From Latrodectus hesperus (taxonomy: Eukaryota > Arthropoda > Arachnida > Araneae > Theridiidae), in NCBI GenBank assembly GCA_037975125.1, contig CM075852.1, forward strand, positions 20,182,025 to 20,246,024: a DNA stretch of 64,000 bases, written 5' to 3'. Below the pieces are notes generated by a model that was not told the DNA's origin, made no database searches, and saw only the letters and a program-made list of their open reading frames with translations. A program made the translations under genes and the position numbers. Shown in pieces: positions 13,007-23,531 of this stretch (the first letter of the stretch is position 1; every line of letters starts with the position of its first letter).

Positions 13007-13278
13007 CTAAACTCCATGGCACGACAGCCCATGCGGGCCAAGGCTTACAGTGCCCATAAATGTTTTCATGACCGAGGGCCTGGGAAGCGAAGCATATGCC
13101 CCGATTAGGTGGTCAGATTAACGCGAAACCCCCAGTGTTTAGTTCCCAAGCATGCTTGGTACTCAGTTAATCGACCCACTGAAGGGATGAAAGGCTGAGT
13201 CAACCTTGCCCAGCCCGAGGATCGAATCTCGGACCTGTGTCATGAGAGCGTGAAACGCTGCCACTAAGCCACCGGGCT
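13007..13278 (-). mobile_element. tRNA-derived SINE (family A) with 17-bp target-site duplication
   Basis: On minus the element starts at 13278 with AGCCCGGTGGCTTAGTGGCA (A-box-like), followed by a B-box-like GATTCGATCC near 13210, and runs about 272 bp. It is flanked by TCAAATTTGGGAATAAA at 12990-13006 and again at 13279-13295, a perfect 17-bp target-site duplication, which fixes both ends. Pol III promoter boxes plus the duplication mark it as a SINE mobilised by a LINE. The host gene for the tRNA head cannot be named with confidence. The perfect duplication suggests a fairly recent insertion. Confidence 0.92.
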
Positions 13279-13584
13279 TCAAATTTGGGAATAAATATGT
13301 TTGAATAACTGAAAACAATAAAATCAGTTTAAGTATAATAATTTTTTTTACAGTAAGTACTAGAGACATGTAAATTAATATTTTTAATTTTAAGACTAAC
13401 ATTAAAAAAGACTGAAATAAACACGCGTTTTACAGAAATCTATCTCTTGTTAAATAAATTTAACGACATTGGATTTTTATTGCATTTATAAAATTTTCTC
13501 ATATGATATATAAATAAAAACATATAAAAATATCTGTAAAATGTTTCATATTTTTGATATAAAATGTCTAAGTTATTTTCACTG

Positions 13585-13995
13585 GTCAGATCACAATTCA
13601 CACAAGCCAAGCCGCCAGTTGAAAGGTTAGCGTTGTGAGCATCAGTTTAACAGCTCATGTGATTGATTCCTACCTCGATTAGAGAGCAATCCACGGTAAT
13701 TTGGTTGGTTGAGGCTTCTTTCTCATCGTTTGACGGTAAGGCGTTTAAATCCAAGCTTAATCGAAGATACTTCGCTTTCGCTTAAGACGACTGGGGTAGT
13801 TCGTTGTCACAATGTCCTCCAAGTGAAATGATACCTCAGTGAGGGGCGGGACGTATTCTTCTTGATCCCTGCTTCTAAATGATGAAGACTTCCTCTAGGC
13901 TGCTTCCACTTACTGGTGGAACCCTACTCTAGGCTAGGCACAGGGAATTATGCTGGTGCAACAATAACCACAATTGTGATTATTTGCTGTTTGCT
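13585..13995 (+). mobile_element. SINE-like repeat (family C), copy 1
   Basis: Shares ordered blocks with the repeat at 14664-14965: GTCCTCCAAGTGAAAT (here 13815-13830), a 'TCCCTGCT.CTAAA' block, a 'GGCACAG..AAT.ATGCTGGTGCAACAATA' type end and GTG-rich tRNA-like sequence near 13610-13690. GC content is clearly higher than the surroundings. The 5' and 3' ends are approximate; no target-site duplication was found. Confidence 0.65.
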
Positions 13996-14317
13996 TATGA
14001 CACTTGGACAAGCCAAGCTCGCTATGCCGTTGGCAGTGCGAATTAAGTCAATAGAAAGCGTCTTTCGTTTGGATCAGAGCACCATGAAGGTGAAAGTACG
14101 ACTTTGCTCTATTGAGGTGCCTCGTAATTTTGAACCACGGTCAGGTGACGAGGCCACACCTGAGCTGGCACCCTCCTCTCCACATCCACGCCTCACCAGT
14201 GGAAGGACTTTAGACGTCACAGATTAACGTGGACACGTCCCCAACTCAGTGAAGGAGAGTACACCGTGGTCATCCTCCCAACCACTGCCCGCGGCAAATG
14301 ATGCTTCACTTTGTTGA

Positions 14318-14354
14318 GCCTACGGAAAGCGGCTTCATGCCGCTTTCCGTAGGC
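14318..14354. repeat. Perfect 16-bp inverted repeat (hairpin)
   Basis: Arms GCCTACGGAAAGCGGC (14318-14333) and GCCGCTTTCCGTAGGC (14339-14354), separated by TTCAT. There is no mismatch, and the arms are GC-rich in an AT-rich genome. It lies inside repeat DNA; there is no downstream T-run to suggest a Pol III terminator. Confidence 0.95.
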
Positions 14355-14398
14355 AACATATTATCTTTTGCCTGAAGCAACATATTATCTTTTGCCTG
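14353..14398. repeat. Two-copy tandem repeat, 24-bp period
   Basis: GCAACATATTATCTTTTGCC plus TG at 14353-14374 recurs exactly at 14377-14398 with AA between. It directly abuts the right arm of the hairpin at 14318-14354. Confidence 0.95.
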
Positions 14399-14663
14399 GG
14401 ACTTCATAAAGAAGACATCTTCGAATCACCTTTGCTAGTCATAGACTTTCTGGCGGTTCACGACGTCATGGACCTAGTTTAGCCCTGCTAAACAAAGGGG
14501 ACTGGAAAGAAGAAGACATTTATTTATTAAGTCAGGAAGAGTATTTTACTCAAATACATACTCTCTCTGACTCTGCACTCTTATTTCAAATCTGCCTTTC
14601 GTCCTTCCAACTGTTGCTTATCGAGGTATTCTCTTCACTTGAGATAATGGGAATGATACTCTT

Positions 14664-14965
14664 ATACAGAGCCGTGGTGGTCCGGTTAGTTAGACCGTCT
14701 TTCTCACGATCGGAATGTATCGAGTTCGAATCTATACTCGTGTTCACTGAAGGCACGTTAAATAGGTGGTGGTCGAAAAGTCCCCCAAATGAAATAATAT
14801 CTTTGGAGGTGGGAGATTAATTATTGGGTGGGTTTTCTACTTTGTCCCTGCTACTAAAACTACGAAGAATCCAATCCAGCTGCTATCACCTAAATGGCAG
14901 AGCCCGATTCAGAGTTAAGAACAGTGAAGCTTGCTGGTACAACAATCTTGTGTTCACATTTATCA
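14664..14965 (+). mobile_element. tRNA-derived SINE-like repeat (family C), copy 2
   Basis: Begins with a tRNA-like head (GCCGTGGTGGTCCGGTTAG) and has a good B box, GAGTTCGAATC, at 14722-14732. The body shares the blocks GTCCCCCAAATGAAAT (14780-14795) and GCTGGTACAACAATCTTGTG with copy 1. Downstream, CACAATAATTCTTCG is the approximate tail. The 68-residue frame across 14614-14820 is not a gene. Confidence 0.75.
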
Positions 14966-15309
14966 CAATAATTCTTCGTAGGTAACACTTATTTCTACAA
15001 AATTTATTACAACCACGTTAAATTGACACACATCCGCAAAAATAGTTATACCATATAAAGAATTTCGATATTTTAAAACTTGAAGAAAACAGACTTCAAT
15101 AAATATTAATCTCATTCAACAGATAATAGTCGATAAAAGAGGTAAAACGTGAGAGATTTTTTGTTATTTACATAAAAAAATTTATAATGAGTCAAAATGA
15201 TACGTCTAACATTTATAGAGGCTATGTTCATAGATTTTTATAACGATTTTAATTTTTCCAAGATGTTAAATATTAATTTAGGATTAAAAATGTGATTAGC
15301 ATTTAATTG

Positions 15310-15600
15310 TTGTTGTTACTAATGACACTTGGACAAGCCAAGCTCGCTATGCGAATTTAAGTCAATTAAGTCTTTGGTTTTAATCAGAGCACCATGAAGG
15401 TGAAAGTACGACTTTGCTCTACACATATGCCATAGGTACCCGTTTATAGGGTAGGCAACCATTCACACCTCATTCATACAAGGAAAGGACAAAGACAGGA
15501 TAGATAGAGAGAGAAAGTACATCCATGCCCGAGCCGAGATTCGAACCCAGGACCTCCTTGTCCGCAGTCAGGCACGCTGACCACTAGACAAGTTGGGCGG
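15310..15600 (-). mobile_element. tRNA-derived SINE (family B), copy 1, with target-site duplication
   Basis: On minus it starts at 15600 with CCGCCCAACTTGTCTAGTGG (A-box region), then GGGTTCGAATC (B box, about 15538-15548), a body with CTTTCTCTCTCTATCTATCC, and ends in a short (AAC)n tail, seen on plus as TTGTTGTTG at about 15310. It is flanked by AGCATTTAATTG at 15298-15309 and AGCATTAAATTG at 15601-15612 (one mismatch). The 3' part (15318-15421) differs from copy 2 at 56440 and instead matches 13996-14115. Confidence 0.9.
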
Positions 15601-15612
15601 AGCATTAAATTG

Positions 15613-18193
15613 TAAGAGAGCTTAATAAACATCGCGGTATTAAAAAAAAAATTCTCTTTTAAAATTCACTAAAAATTAAACGGTCGAAGGCTGTATTTTT
15701 ACGATTTCCGAAGAGAAACACTTATTCAATTATTGAAAAAATATGCAAAATCATGATTTTAATGTTTCTACACATAAAATAAGTGACGTAATTAATTTGA
15801 AAGGAAAGAAGTGTCCCAAGTTTACACTAGACGAGAAAAAAAATAAAAATAATAATAATAATAAAAAATCATTCCCAGAGCAAAGAACGCACACTTCTTA
15901 TTAAATCTAAACTCGCATTTTATGTTTTAAGAAAAAATCAAACTACCCAAAAACTATCGGAAAATCTTAAAATATCTCTATAAGAAGTGCGAATAAAATT
16001 ATGAAATTCGATTAAAGTTAATCAAAGCAAAAAACCACGGTCTTCATCGCCAAACGCCGAAATATTTTTCTCGGCGTAAAACTGGAAGCAAATTGTTGTA
16101 GGAAAATTATTCGGCAGGTGAAAAATGGAAACATGTAGGTATATACAACTGATAAATCTTGGATTTATTTACCTGACAGCAATAGTAAAAAATTGATTTG
16201 CTACAGGAAAAAGGGCGAAAAAGACTTGACATGTTAATTTAGAGAAAACAAGGATTTTTTCTAAACGTTTTGATGGTTATTATTGGATTTTTCTCATAAC
16301 GGATAATTTAAAATAAGGAAGTTAGAGAAAAAAAAGTTATTAATTCGAATTACTATCAGAAGTTTGTTTTGACACCTATTTTCAAAGAAATTACATCCCA
16401 TTATCCAATGTTCCCCGAGTTAAGCTCCAAGACATCTCCTGCTCCATTGGGGGGTGGGAGGGGAAGAGAAATGAAACAGGAATTGAAGCTATTCCCTGTA
16501 AGAGCCCCACTCGGGTTCCCTGACGAGTCACTCATTGATTGCTATGCATTTGGACTTCTAAAACAAGCTCTTTATATAAGCGGCAACCCGAAACATTGGA
16601 TTCACTCTGAAAGATTGCGGAGGAGTAGAAAATATTAGCCTTGATGTTTTAAGAAAAGGACTTCCATCTTGGAAATCAAGATGTAATATGATAGTTCAGA
16701 GAAAGAGCAATCAAACCGAACGTATTAGAAAATAAAATTCTTATACTTATTGCTAAATATGTTTTTGCATAGTCGTTAGAAAAATGTGTGAACATCCACT
16801 GTAGTATTAAGCATCAGTAAAAATCAAAAGATGAAATAATCGAATGAATTTATTAGTAAATATCTGGTATCTATTAAATATTTTCTCCCACTAAGTAAAA
16901 CCAAATTCCTTTCAGTTATCACATATACTCACTAAATAAGTTATTCTGAGGAAATCATGGATAATTGACAAAACAAAACTTCTACATAATATGCTACATC
17001 AATCTTTTTAATTCATTGCCTACTGTAAAGAAATACCATTAAAAAATTACAACTTCGAAATCTTCCAGAACACACACAAATTTTAGTTAATAAATACTAC
17101 AGATGTCCTTCCACAGCATGAAAGATTTTAAAGGACGGTCTTCTTTACAGCAGCTTTTGATGATAATGCTTCTCCTTGTAAAATGAATTATTAAGAGGTC
17201 AGATGAAAAAAATGATACACTTCTACTGATAAATATGATATAAAATCCGATACTTTAAAGTATCAAGTATAAATTTCTAGAGTCTAAATTATTCAAAGAA
17301 AATCCAGTATTTGAGTATAATGTATCTCAAATAAGCATCACAAGTAATTTCTGAGATTTAAAAAGCAAGAGTAACCAAATTATGTTATACTCTAAATTTT
17401 TCACGAGAAATTCCACAAAAAAGAGCCGTCATTTAAAAGAATAAGTTGCGTTCAACTGTACAATGGATAAAATAGATATAATGAGGAATTTGAGTGCAGT
17501 AGTTTCATATGTTTACTTCCAATACATGAAGAGCAACAATCTGGATACGTCTATAAGTATTAAAGTATGATTTGGAATCGCTACAGCAAAAGTAATATTT
17601 TTTAAAAAACCGATAGATTAGTGCATTAAACCATCATTTGTACACTAGTAAACATGACTTCAGTAAAGAAAAATAAAATGCAAATACTAATAGCATAAAC
17701 TTACAGTACATGCATCCCAGTTTCGCTTCAGGAAATCATTTTTATGAATTTCTTTAAATAAACAGTGACATCTGTAGATTTTAATTTGTAACACACCCCC
17801 GTTTTAAGGCGCGTTTATTAAACTGAAATTTAATCGATTAAAATTACGTGCATGTTGAATTGAAAAAGAGCTTAAATAAAATTCTGCTTTGCCAACGAAG
17901 CACAACTGCTCAGTATTCATCACACTCATTCAAAATTTTGCATATTCAGTAATCAAAAATACAAATTCACAATACTAATTTCTGTGATTAGTTTAATCAA
18001 GAAACTAAAATCATTTATATTTTACAACAGATAGAATTACAATTACTGAAAAAAACACAGAGGGAAAAGAGTTATATACCCTTGTTATTTGCATTATGAA
18101 AAGATTGAAATTTGGTTCCTACAAACTTTTAGAAAAGCGTTATTTCTTGAAAAAATTTATAAATACGATATAGCATAGATAAGAAATTTAGAA
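15613..18193. other. Intergenic; GC-richer island at 16.38-16.64 kb
   Basis: Mostly AT-rich with nothing recognised. The island at about 16380-16640 is distinctly less AT-rich and includes GGGGGGTGGGAGGGG near 16450. An 89-residue open frame (16369-16638, plus) crosses it but resembles no family I know and lacks a convincing start context. A possible core promoter within the island is listed separately. Confidence 0.45.
16573..16609 (+). promoter_or_regulatory. Candidate TATA box plus initiator
   Basis: TATATAAG at 16573-16580 is followed by TTCACTCTG at 16601-16609, which contains an arthropod-initiator-like TCACTC. The distance from the first T of TATA to the A of TCA (16604) is 31 nt, the spacing expected for a Pol II TATA/Inr promoter. 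It sits in a GC-richer island. No coding exon could be assigned downstream; the first ATGs after 16604 are quickly followed by stops. It may be chance. Confidence 0.3.
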
Positions 18194-19350
18194 GGTTCGT
18201 ACGAGCTTCTAAGAAGCAAGTTCCAGGAGTTTTCGAGGAGTCAAATCAAAAATTTTCAGGACATATTCAAGTTAAATAAATTTTATTTAAAAATTGTTCT
18301 TAACCAAATATGCATATAATTATGTATATACAACATTTTTTAATCATATTTATAAATAATAAAAATAAATAATTACAAATTTTTTATTTATGTTAAAATA
18401 ATATTTAATGATTACTTCAAAAGCCTTCAATGAAATTACAGCTATAACAGAAAAATTTTATTAATAATCATTATTTATATTACTGGATTATATATTGTAT
18501 AAAATAATGGGTAATTTTTGAGTTTTTAAGCATCTTCAATAGATTATTATTTTACATATCTATTAATTTGCTGAGAATTTCAAGATGTAGATAAAAATAT
18601 TTTTCAAATATAAATATACTTAGTCAAATACAACTATTAGGTAGTTTCCAGGATAGTTTTCCAAATTATTATTTAACAAACGAATTTCTAAATTTTTCTT
18701 CTGCCTACTTTCCAACTCTTAAAAAATATAAAATTTCACAGATATTCTAGGCTTTTCTATTTCTTTAACCATTAAATAGATTTTTACATTTCTTGGTTTT
18801 TTATATATAAATAAAGGAAATATATATATCTTTACTTCATTGATAAACAAATTCATTCCGATTCAGTAAAATAACAAGCATTTTTCACCAAATATATGGA
18901 AAGTTTATTTTAACTAAAATATTTTATATTTAAATATTCAGTGAATCTCATACAGTATAAAAAAACTGAAACAAATAGAAAAATAATCAGTTAAAATAAC
19001 CTGTTTGATTGCACAAAATAACCATCATGATTATTTCACACACATAAATCTAAATAGTACATCCGGTCCTGACTAAATTTGATTATCATGAAATTATTTT
19101 GGTTGAACTAGATCCTTATTTTAGTCAATAGTTATGAATACCACAATCTAACGTCACCATCTAGTGCTAACATTAATAGGTAATGTCCAGTTAGGTTTTC
19201 AACCAATTTCATTGAAAATTTTAAAATATTGAAACAGAAAACTCAAATTATAATATTTTCTAGTAAAAAATAAATGCATGAAGATGAGCAAAAATTCCAG
19301 GAGTTTCAAGGGCCCTTAAAAAAATTTTCGGAGTTGTAAGGAACTCGGGA
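18194..19350. mobile_element. Nonautonomous DNA transposon, hAT-like family, copy 1
   Basis: Left end AGGTTCGTACGAGCTTC (18193 onward) and right end GGAGTTGTAAGGAACTCGGG (to about 19350) form degenerate inverted termini. Both ends have neighbouring CCAGGAGTTT... motifs. Internal blocks such as AAATTGTTCTTAACCAAATATG (18 residues of it at about 18287) and CATAAATCTAAATA...TGAAATTATTTTGG recur in the same order at 31.8-32.6 kb and 41.6-43.7 kb. No transposase-like frame is left here, so it is an internally deleted copy. Superfamily assignment rests on the copy at 41.6 kb. Confidence 0.65.
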
Positions 19351-22300
19351 ATTATTTCATCATGAAAGAATTACAGGACTTAAATAGTCAAGTAATTTCT
19401 ACATGAAGAAATTCTTCCAAGTATTTCATTAATGACAAAAGAACTAATTCGGTCTTAAAAACGGCAAAATGTCGCTACTATAAAACAAGACACTGGATGG
19501 AAAGTTTGGAGGAAGTAGTTGCTTTTATATCGACTAAACATAGGTAAATTTTTTGATCACATGGTTTGATTAAGTAACATTAATTTCATAAAACCCAAAA
19601 GCTAGAAACAAAATATAATTGAAATATTTAAAAATAAATTTGAAAGTTTTTTCCCAGAAATTTTACTGTCTATGATATTATACAATATAAACGATTTAAA
19701 AATTGCACGTCAACATCATATTTTTAATACTAAACAACAAGTTAATTTTAATTACAAGTCTATCAAAATTCTTCAATCTTCCTAAAAGACTTATTTAATA
19801 AAAATCATATGCAAATAAACTGGAAACTTATGATTAAATATATACTAAAGCAAAATAAATAATAAATAAATAAATAAATAATAATAATTAAATAAAAAAT
19901 AAGTAATGAAAAGCTGCAATTATTTTAAACTCTAACTGTTAAAACTTTTTCATTCCAAAATTCAATCAATTTTAAGAACAGTAAGCTAATTGAAAAGACA
20001 ATATTTCCTCATTCAAAATTTAGCAATTTAAAGTAGGAAAAAAATGCAAAAAATTCAATTTTAATTAGATCTCAATATATTCATTAAAATCCTCAGTCTT
20101 CATCAAATACCATTAAAAAGAAAATTCAAATTGCAAATTAAAAGGGGAAGAATAAATAAACTAAAAAAAGCAATGAAATAAAATGTGTGAAATTAAAATT
20201 CATATATTTTGAAAAATCCCCTTGAACCAAATAATAAATTATACAGATAGTCATCTTACATACTATCATTTTATTGATATGAAATATTTGAAATTCGAAT
20301 ACCTCATTTATAATTTATAAACAGCACATAACTAAAATAACTACCTTTAAATTTTTAAAGATTACAAGATGTTTAGCAAAAGTAAATAATTGCTTTAACA
20401 AAATTCCTAATTAAAGATAGTTCTCCATTAGAATTTTCTTATTATTTTAGATCAGAATAAGTCGAAACAAGAGAATAAATGTCTCTGATAATTTTGGGAA
20501 AGGAACAATAAAAAGTATTGCTCTTCTGTGTTTACTAATATATCACCCAAAGAAACCAAAGCTTCAAATGGTTTGATTACAGCAATATTGATCTTCCAAA
20601 CAAGAAATTAGATGTTTTCAAAAATGTAAAATGAATGTGACGCTTTTCATTTCTGCATGCTTATTTATAAATTTAAAAAATCAAACATATTCATTGTTTC
20701 AATTGCAGTAATCAAATTGATAGTTATTATTCAATGACAGTAATGTTTGCTGTGGTATGACAAGATAGGAATGTGCTAATTCAGCATTTAATATTTGCCA
20801 TGGAGGAGACCGCAAATATATTGCAGTCGGCTAATTTCAAGTGTACTACTATGTGCATTGGCTAAAGCATATAAAAACCATTTTCCAGCTTTACAAGAGA
20901 ACACAATTCCAATGGCTTCCTTGTAGGACAACTTAGAATGCTTCTTGTTTTACTGAACTGACTCACTATATTTTCCATAATTTGATCACTCAGGTGTGAA
21001 ATTTCTGGAAAAAAATTAACATACACCACCGCACCTACTGATGCATTGCATTGTCAATAAATGACAATCTAGCAATTTTCATTTAGAATAGTGTTTGTCA
21101 TTACATTGTGTAACTAAAACTAACTGAGCTGTCACGATCTTAGTTTCATCTTATCAGTTAACAGCTTTGTCAAAATCACAATTTGCAAACTGATCACATT
21201 TTGCAATTATACAAAACGTGGTAACTCAATCAAAATGTTGAATTTTGTGAAACTTCACTTTTTTGATAACTGTTTCTGTAACAAAATTAAAAAAATACTG
21301 AGAAATGTATTAGAATTCAAGTTTTAAAGGCATTTCAGAATATAAAACAATTTAAAATTCATCGACCAAAGCTTTAAAACTATATTTGCAATAATGAATA
21401 CCAGAACTAGCAAATAAGAAATAAATTCTGAAAACTGCAGCAAATGCCAAAAATTGAAAACCTGAAATGGTGAGAAAATCGCGTATAGCAATTAACAATT
21501 CCAATACTTCCTTTTACGCTCAAATTTTCAGAACGTTTGCACTTAGAAGGTGCAAAGTTTAATTTTTAATAATGATGTAATTTACTTTTTCATACAATGA
21601 TATAAATAAAAGAAGCTTATTCAAATATGCTTTATATAAGGTACCTTCCCGATCCGATTTCGACTAACATTAGATGCAAATCTGCTAATTTAACATTAGA
21701 ATGAAGCTGAATTAGCATAGATGCTTAGCTTTTGCAACAGGCAGAAGAAACTTGGCATAAAATATTGTAAGACAATGTGCAATATTACCAAATTTTGAGC
21801 TAGTGGGATATTGCATGTAGTAAAAAATGGAGAGCATTCCCAAGGCATAGGATCCAGTTGAGACTCAACATTTATTACTTAACTTGCTGGTATTCATATA
21901 AGTATACTAGCTTTTAAACTGTATGGAATCCCTAATAAGATGCAGTAACTATACGTCCTCCAAGTGAAATACAACATTAGAGGTTGATTGATAATTATGA
22001 CAAAATTTCTCTGTTTTGACTATAGATTCATTGTTATAGCTTTCAACATAATACATTATAGCTATGAATTCAAATCACATATGGATGGAAAATTTTGCTT
22101 TCCTCCAAAATGTTTTCCAGGGACTCTTTAGAATTATATTAATTTTGTAACAGATTTCAGAGAGAGAGAAAGAAAAAGTAGCACAAACACTTTACTCATT
22201 TTTTGTCTCAAAGAAATAAAAGTTTTGTTGTTATATTTGTAAGGGAAAGGGAAAAACTTTTATAAATATAATCTTAGGAACAAAAAACTATATAAAAATT

Positions 22301-23415
22301 TTAATTTTACAATTTTTGGAAAATTTTATTATAAAATTAAAAAATGACATAGCATGAAAGTTCTCTTTATTAGAAATTATAGCTCCAAACAAAGGTTTGA
22401 GAGATAAAGTCTCACAAAGGGCTTTACTATGCATCTAGTATGCATTAAAATAATTTTAAATTGACTTTTCATTCTTGTCAAGATATTGTCAGTTGATATT
22501 GTTAGTTGTAATTCTTTAACTAAACAATGATAAATTGATGAATTTAAGATTAACAAAATTGTAATTTTCAATAATGGTAACATAATCCATTTTTTATATA
22601 TTGAAATAAATTTATATTATTTTTTAATTAAATTTCTGAACTACAGCTCAGTATCAAGGTACCTATAAGTATACTTATATCCATTGAGAAATAATCTTCC
22701 GAAATAAATTTATATTTTAACTACAGTTTTGAAAATATGGCACAATTATATCATTTTTTAATGAATTTTATAACCAGAAAATATCATTTTTGCTTTCTAA
22801 GGAAAATATACTTTTTTTTACAATGAAACATAAAAACAATTTAAAATTAACAATAAAAAATTAAAATGGTATGCATAGGTTTAAACTGTTTTATAACACA
22901 TAAAATACAAAATATTACAATTTATTATGTTTATTTTACAGAAGTTAAAAACTATGAGAACATTATGATTGAAAATCATTAAATACATTATGTTGAAAGT
23001 AATTAAATTACAAAATGTTAAAATTCAACATATATTCTCTTTAGATATTTACATGCACACAGAAAATTGAACTTACAGTACAAACTTTTATATAATCACA
23101 ATATAAATACGTCACGTAAAATATAAGAAAAACATCAAACAAACATATAAAAGTAAAACATTAAATCAAATGCTTTAATATTTTTCAAGATAAAATCTCA
23201 CTTACTTTTCAGAAATTTATTTTTTGTGGTATATTTTGTTCTATAATGTAGATACAGTTAAAATTTAAAAGTAGTGATCATAATACATATTTACAAGAGT
23301 TATAAATATTTGTTTTATGCTTCATTATAGAAAAATATATGCAGATGAACAGAATAAACATTCAAATGAAAAATATATATTTAAAGATGATCTATAAAAG
23401 TATTGCTTCAAAAAT
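19351..23415. other. Intergenic downstream of CHMP7
   Basis: AT-rich DNA between the transposon and the CHMP7 3' end. A fragment around 21860-21990 carries GTCCTCCAAGTGAAAT (21955-21970), matching SINE family C at 13.8 and 14.8 kb. The CHMP7 3' UTR should occupy the part just below 23467. Nothing else was recognised. Confidence 0.5.
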
Positions 23416-23421
23416 TTTATT
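23416..23421 (-). terminator. Candidate CHMP7 polyadenylation signal
   Basis: AATAAA on minus, about 46 nt past the CHMP7 stop codon (23467-23469). It is the first canonical signal downstream. Such hexamers are common by chance in AT-rich DNA, so the real cleavage site may lie elsewhere. Confidence 0.4.
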
Positions 23422-23466
23422 ACAGGTAGAAATAAATCTGATAGCTTATTTCTGAATGATCATATA

Positions 23467-23531
23467 TTAAAGTAAATGCTCTGGAACTTTAATGCTTCCA
23501 CGTTTAGCTGATCTCTTTACAGGTGGAACAT
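23467..23531 (-). CDS. CHMP7: CHMP7 exon 10 (stop codon)
   Basis: 65 nt, completing codon 417 (Asp) and encoding [20 protein letters not shown], then TAA at 23467-23469. A short basic tail after the MIM1-type motif. Acceptor TGCTTTTAG. Confidence 0.92.

Larger units (their letters stand above)
13996..14520 (-). repeat. Composite repeat block (SINE tail plus second repeat)
   Basis: Positions 13996-14115 are repeated at 15318-15421, inside another SINE (blocks ACTTGGACAAGCCAAGCTCG and CACCATGAAGGTGAAAGTAC). The following sequence to about 14317 is GC-rich (CCACGGTCAGGTGACGAGG, CCTCCTCTCCACATCCACG) and reads as a minus-strand SINE 3' portion. From 14318 a hairpin and a short tandem repeat follow, then a block to about 14520 ending in GGACTGGAAAGAAGAAGAC. 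The 103-residue open frame over 13916-14227 is a by-product of this repeat DNA. Confidence 0.6.

Noticed and set aside
13916..14227. 103-residue plus-strand open frame
   Set aside because: It lies across SINE-type repeats, part of which recurs at 15.3 kb, and has no family resemblance.
14614..14820. 68-residue plus frame
   Set aside because: It covers a tRNA-like SINE head with a B box at 14722-14732, so it is not coding.
16369..16638. 89-residue plus frame in the GC-richer island as a gene
   Set aside because: No family recognised, and it ends near the candidate start site rather than downstream of it. Kept only as part of the island description.
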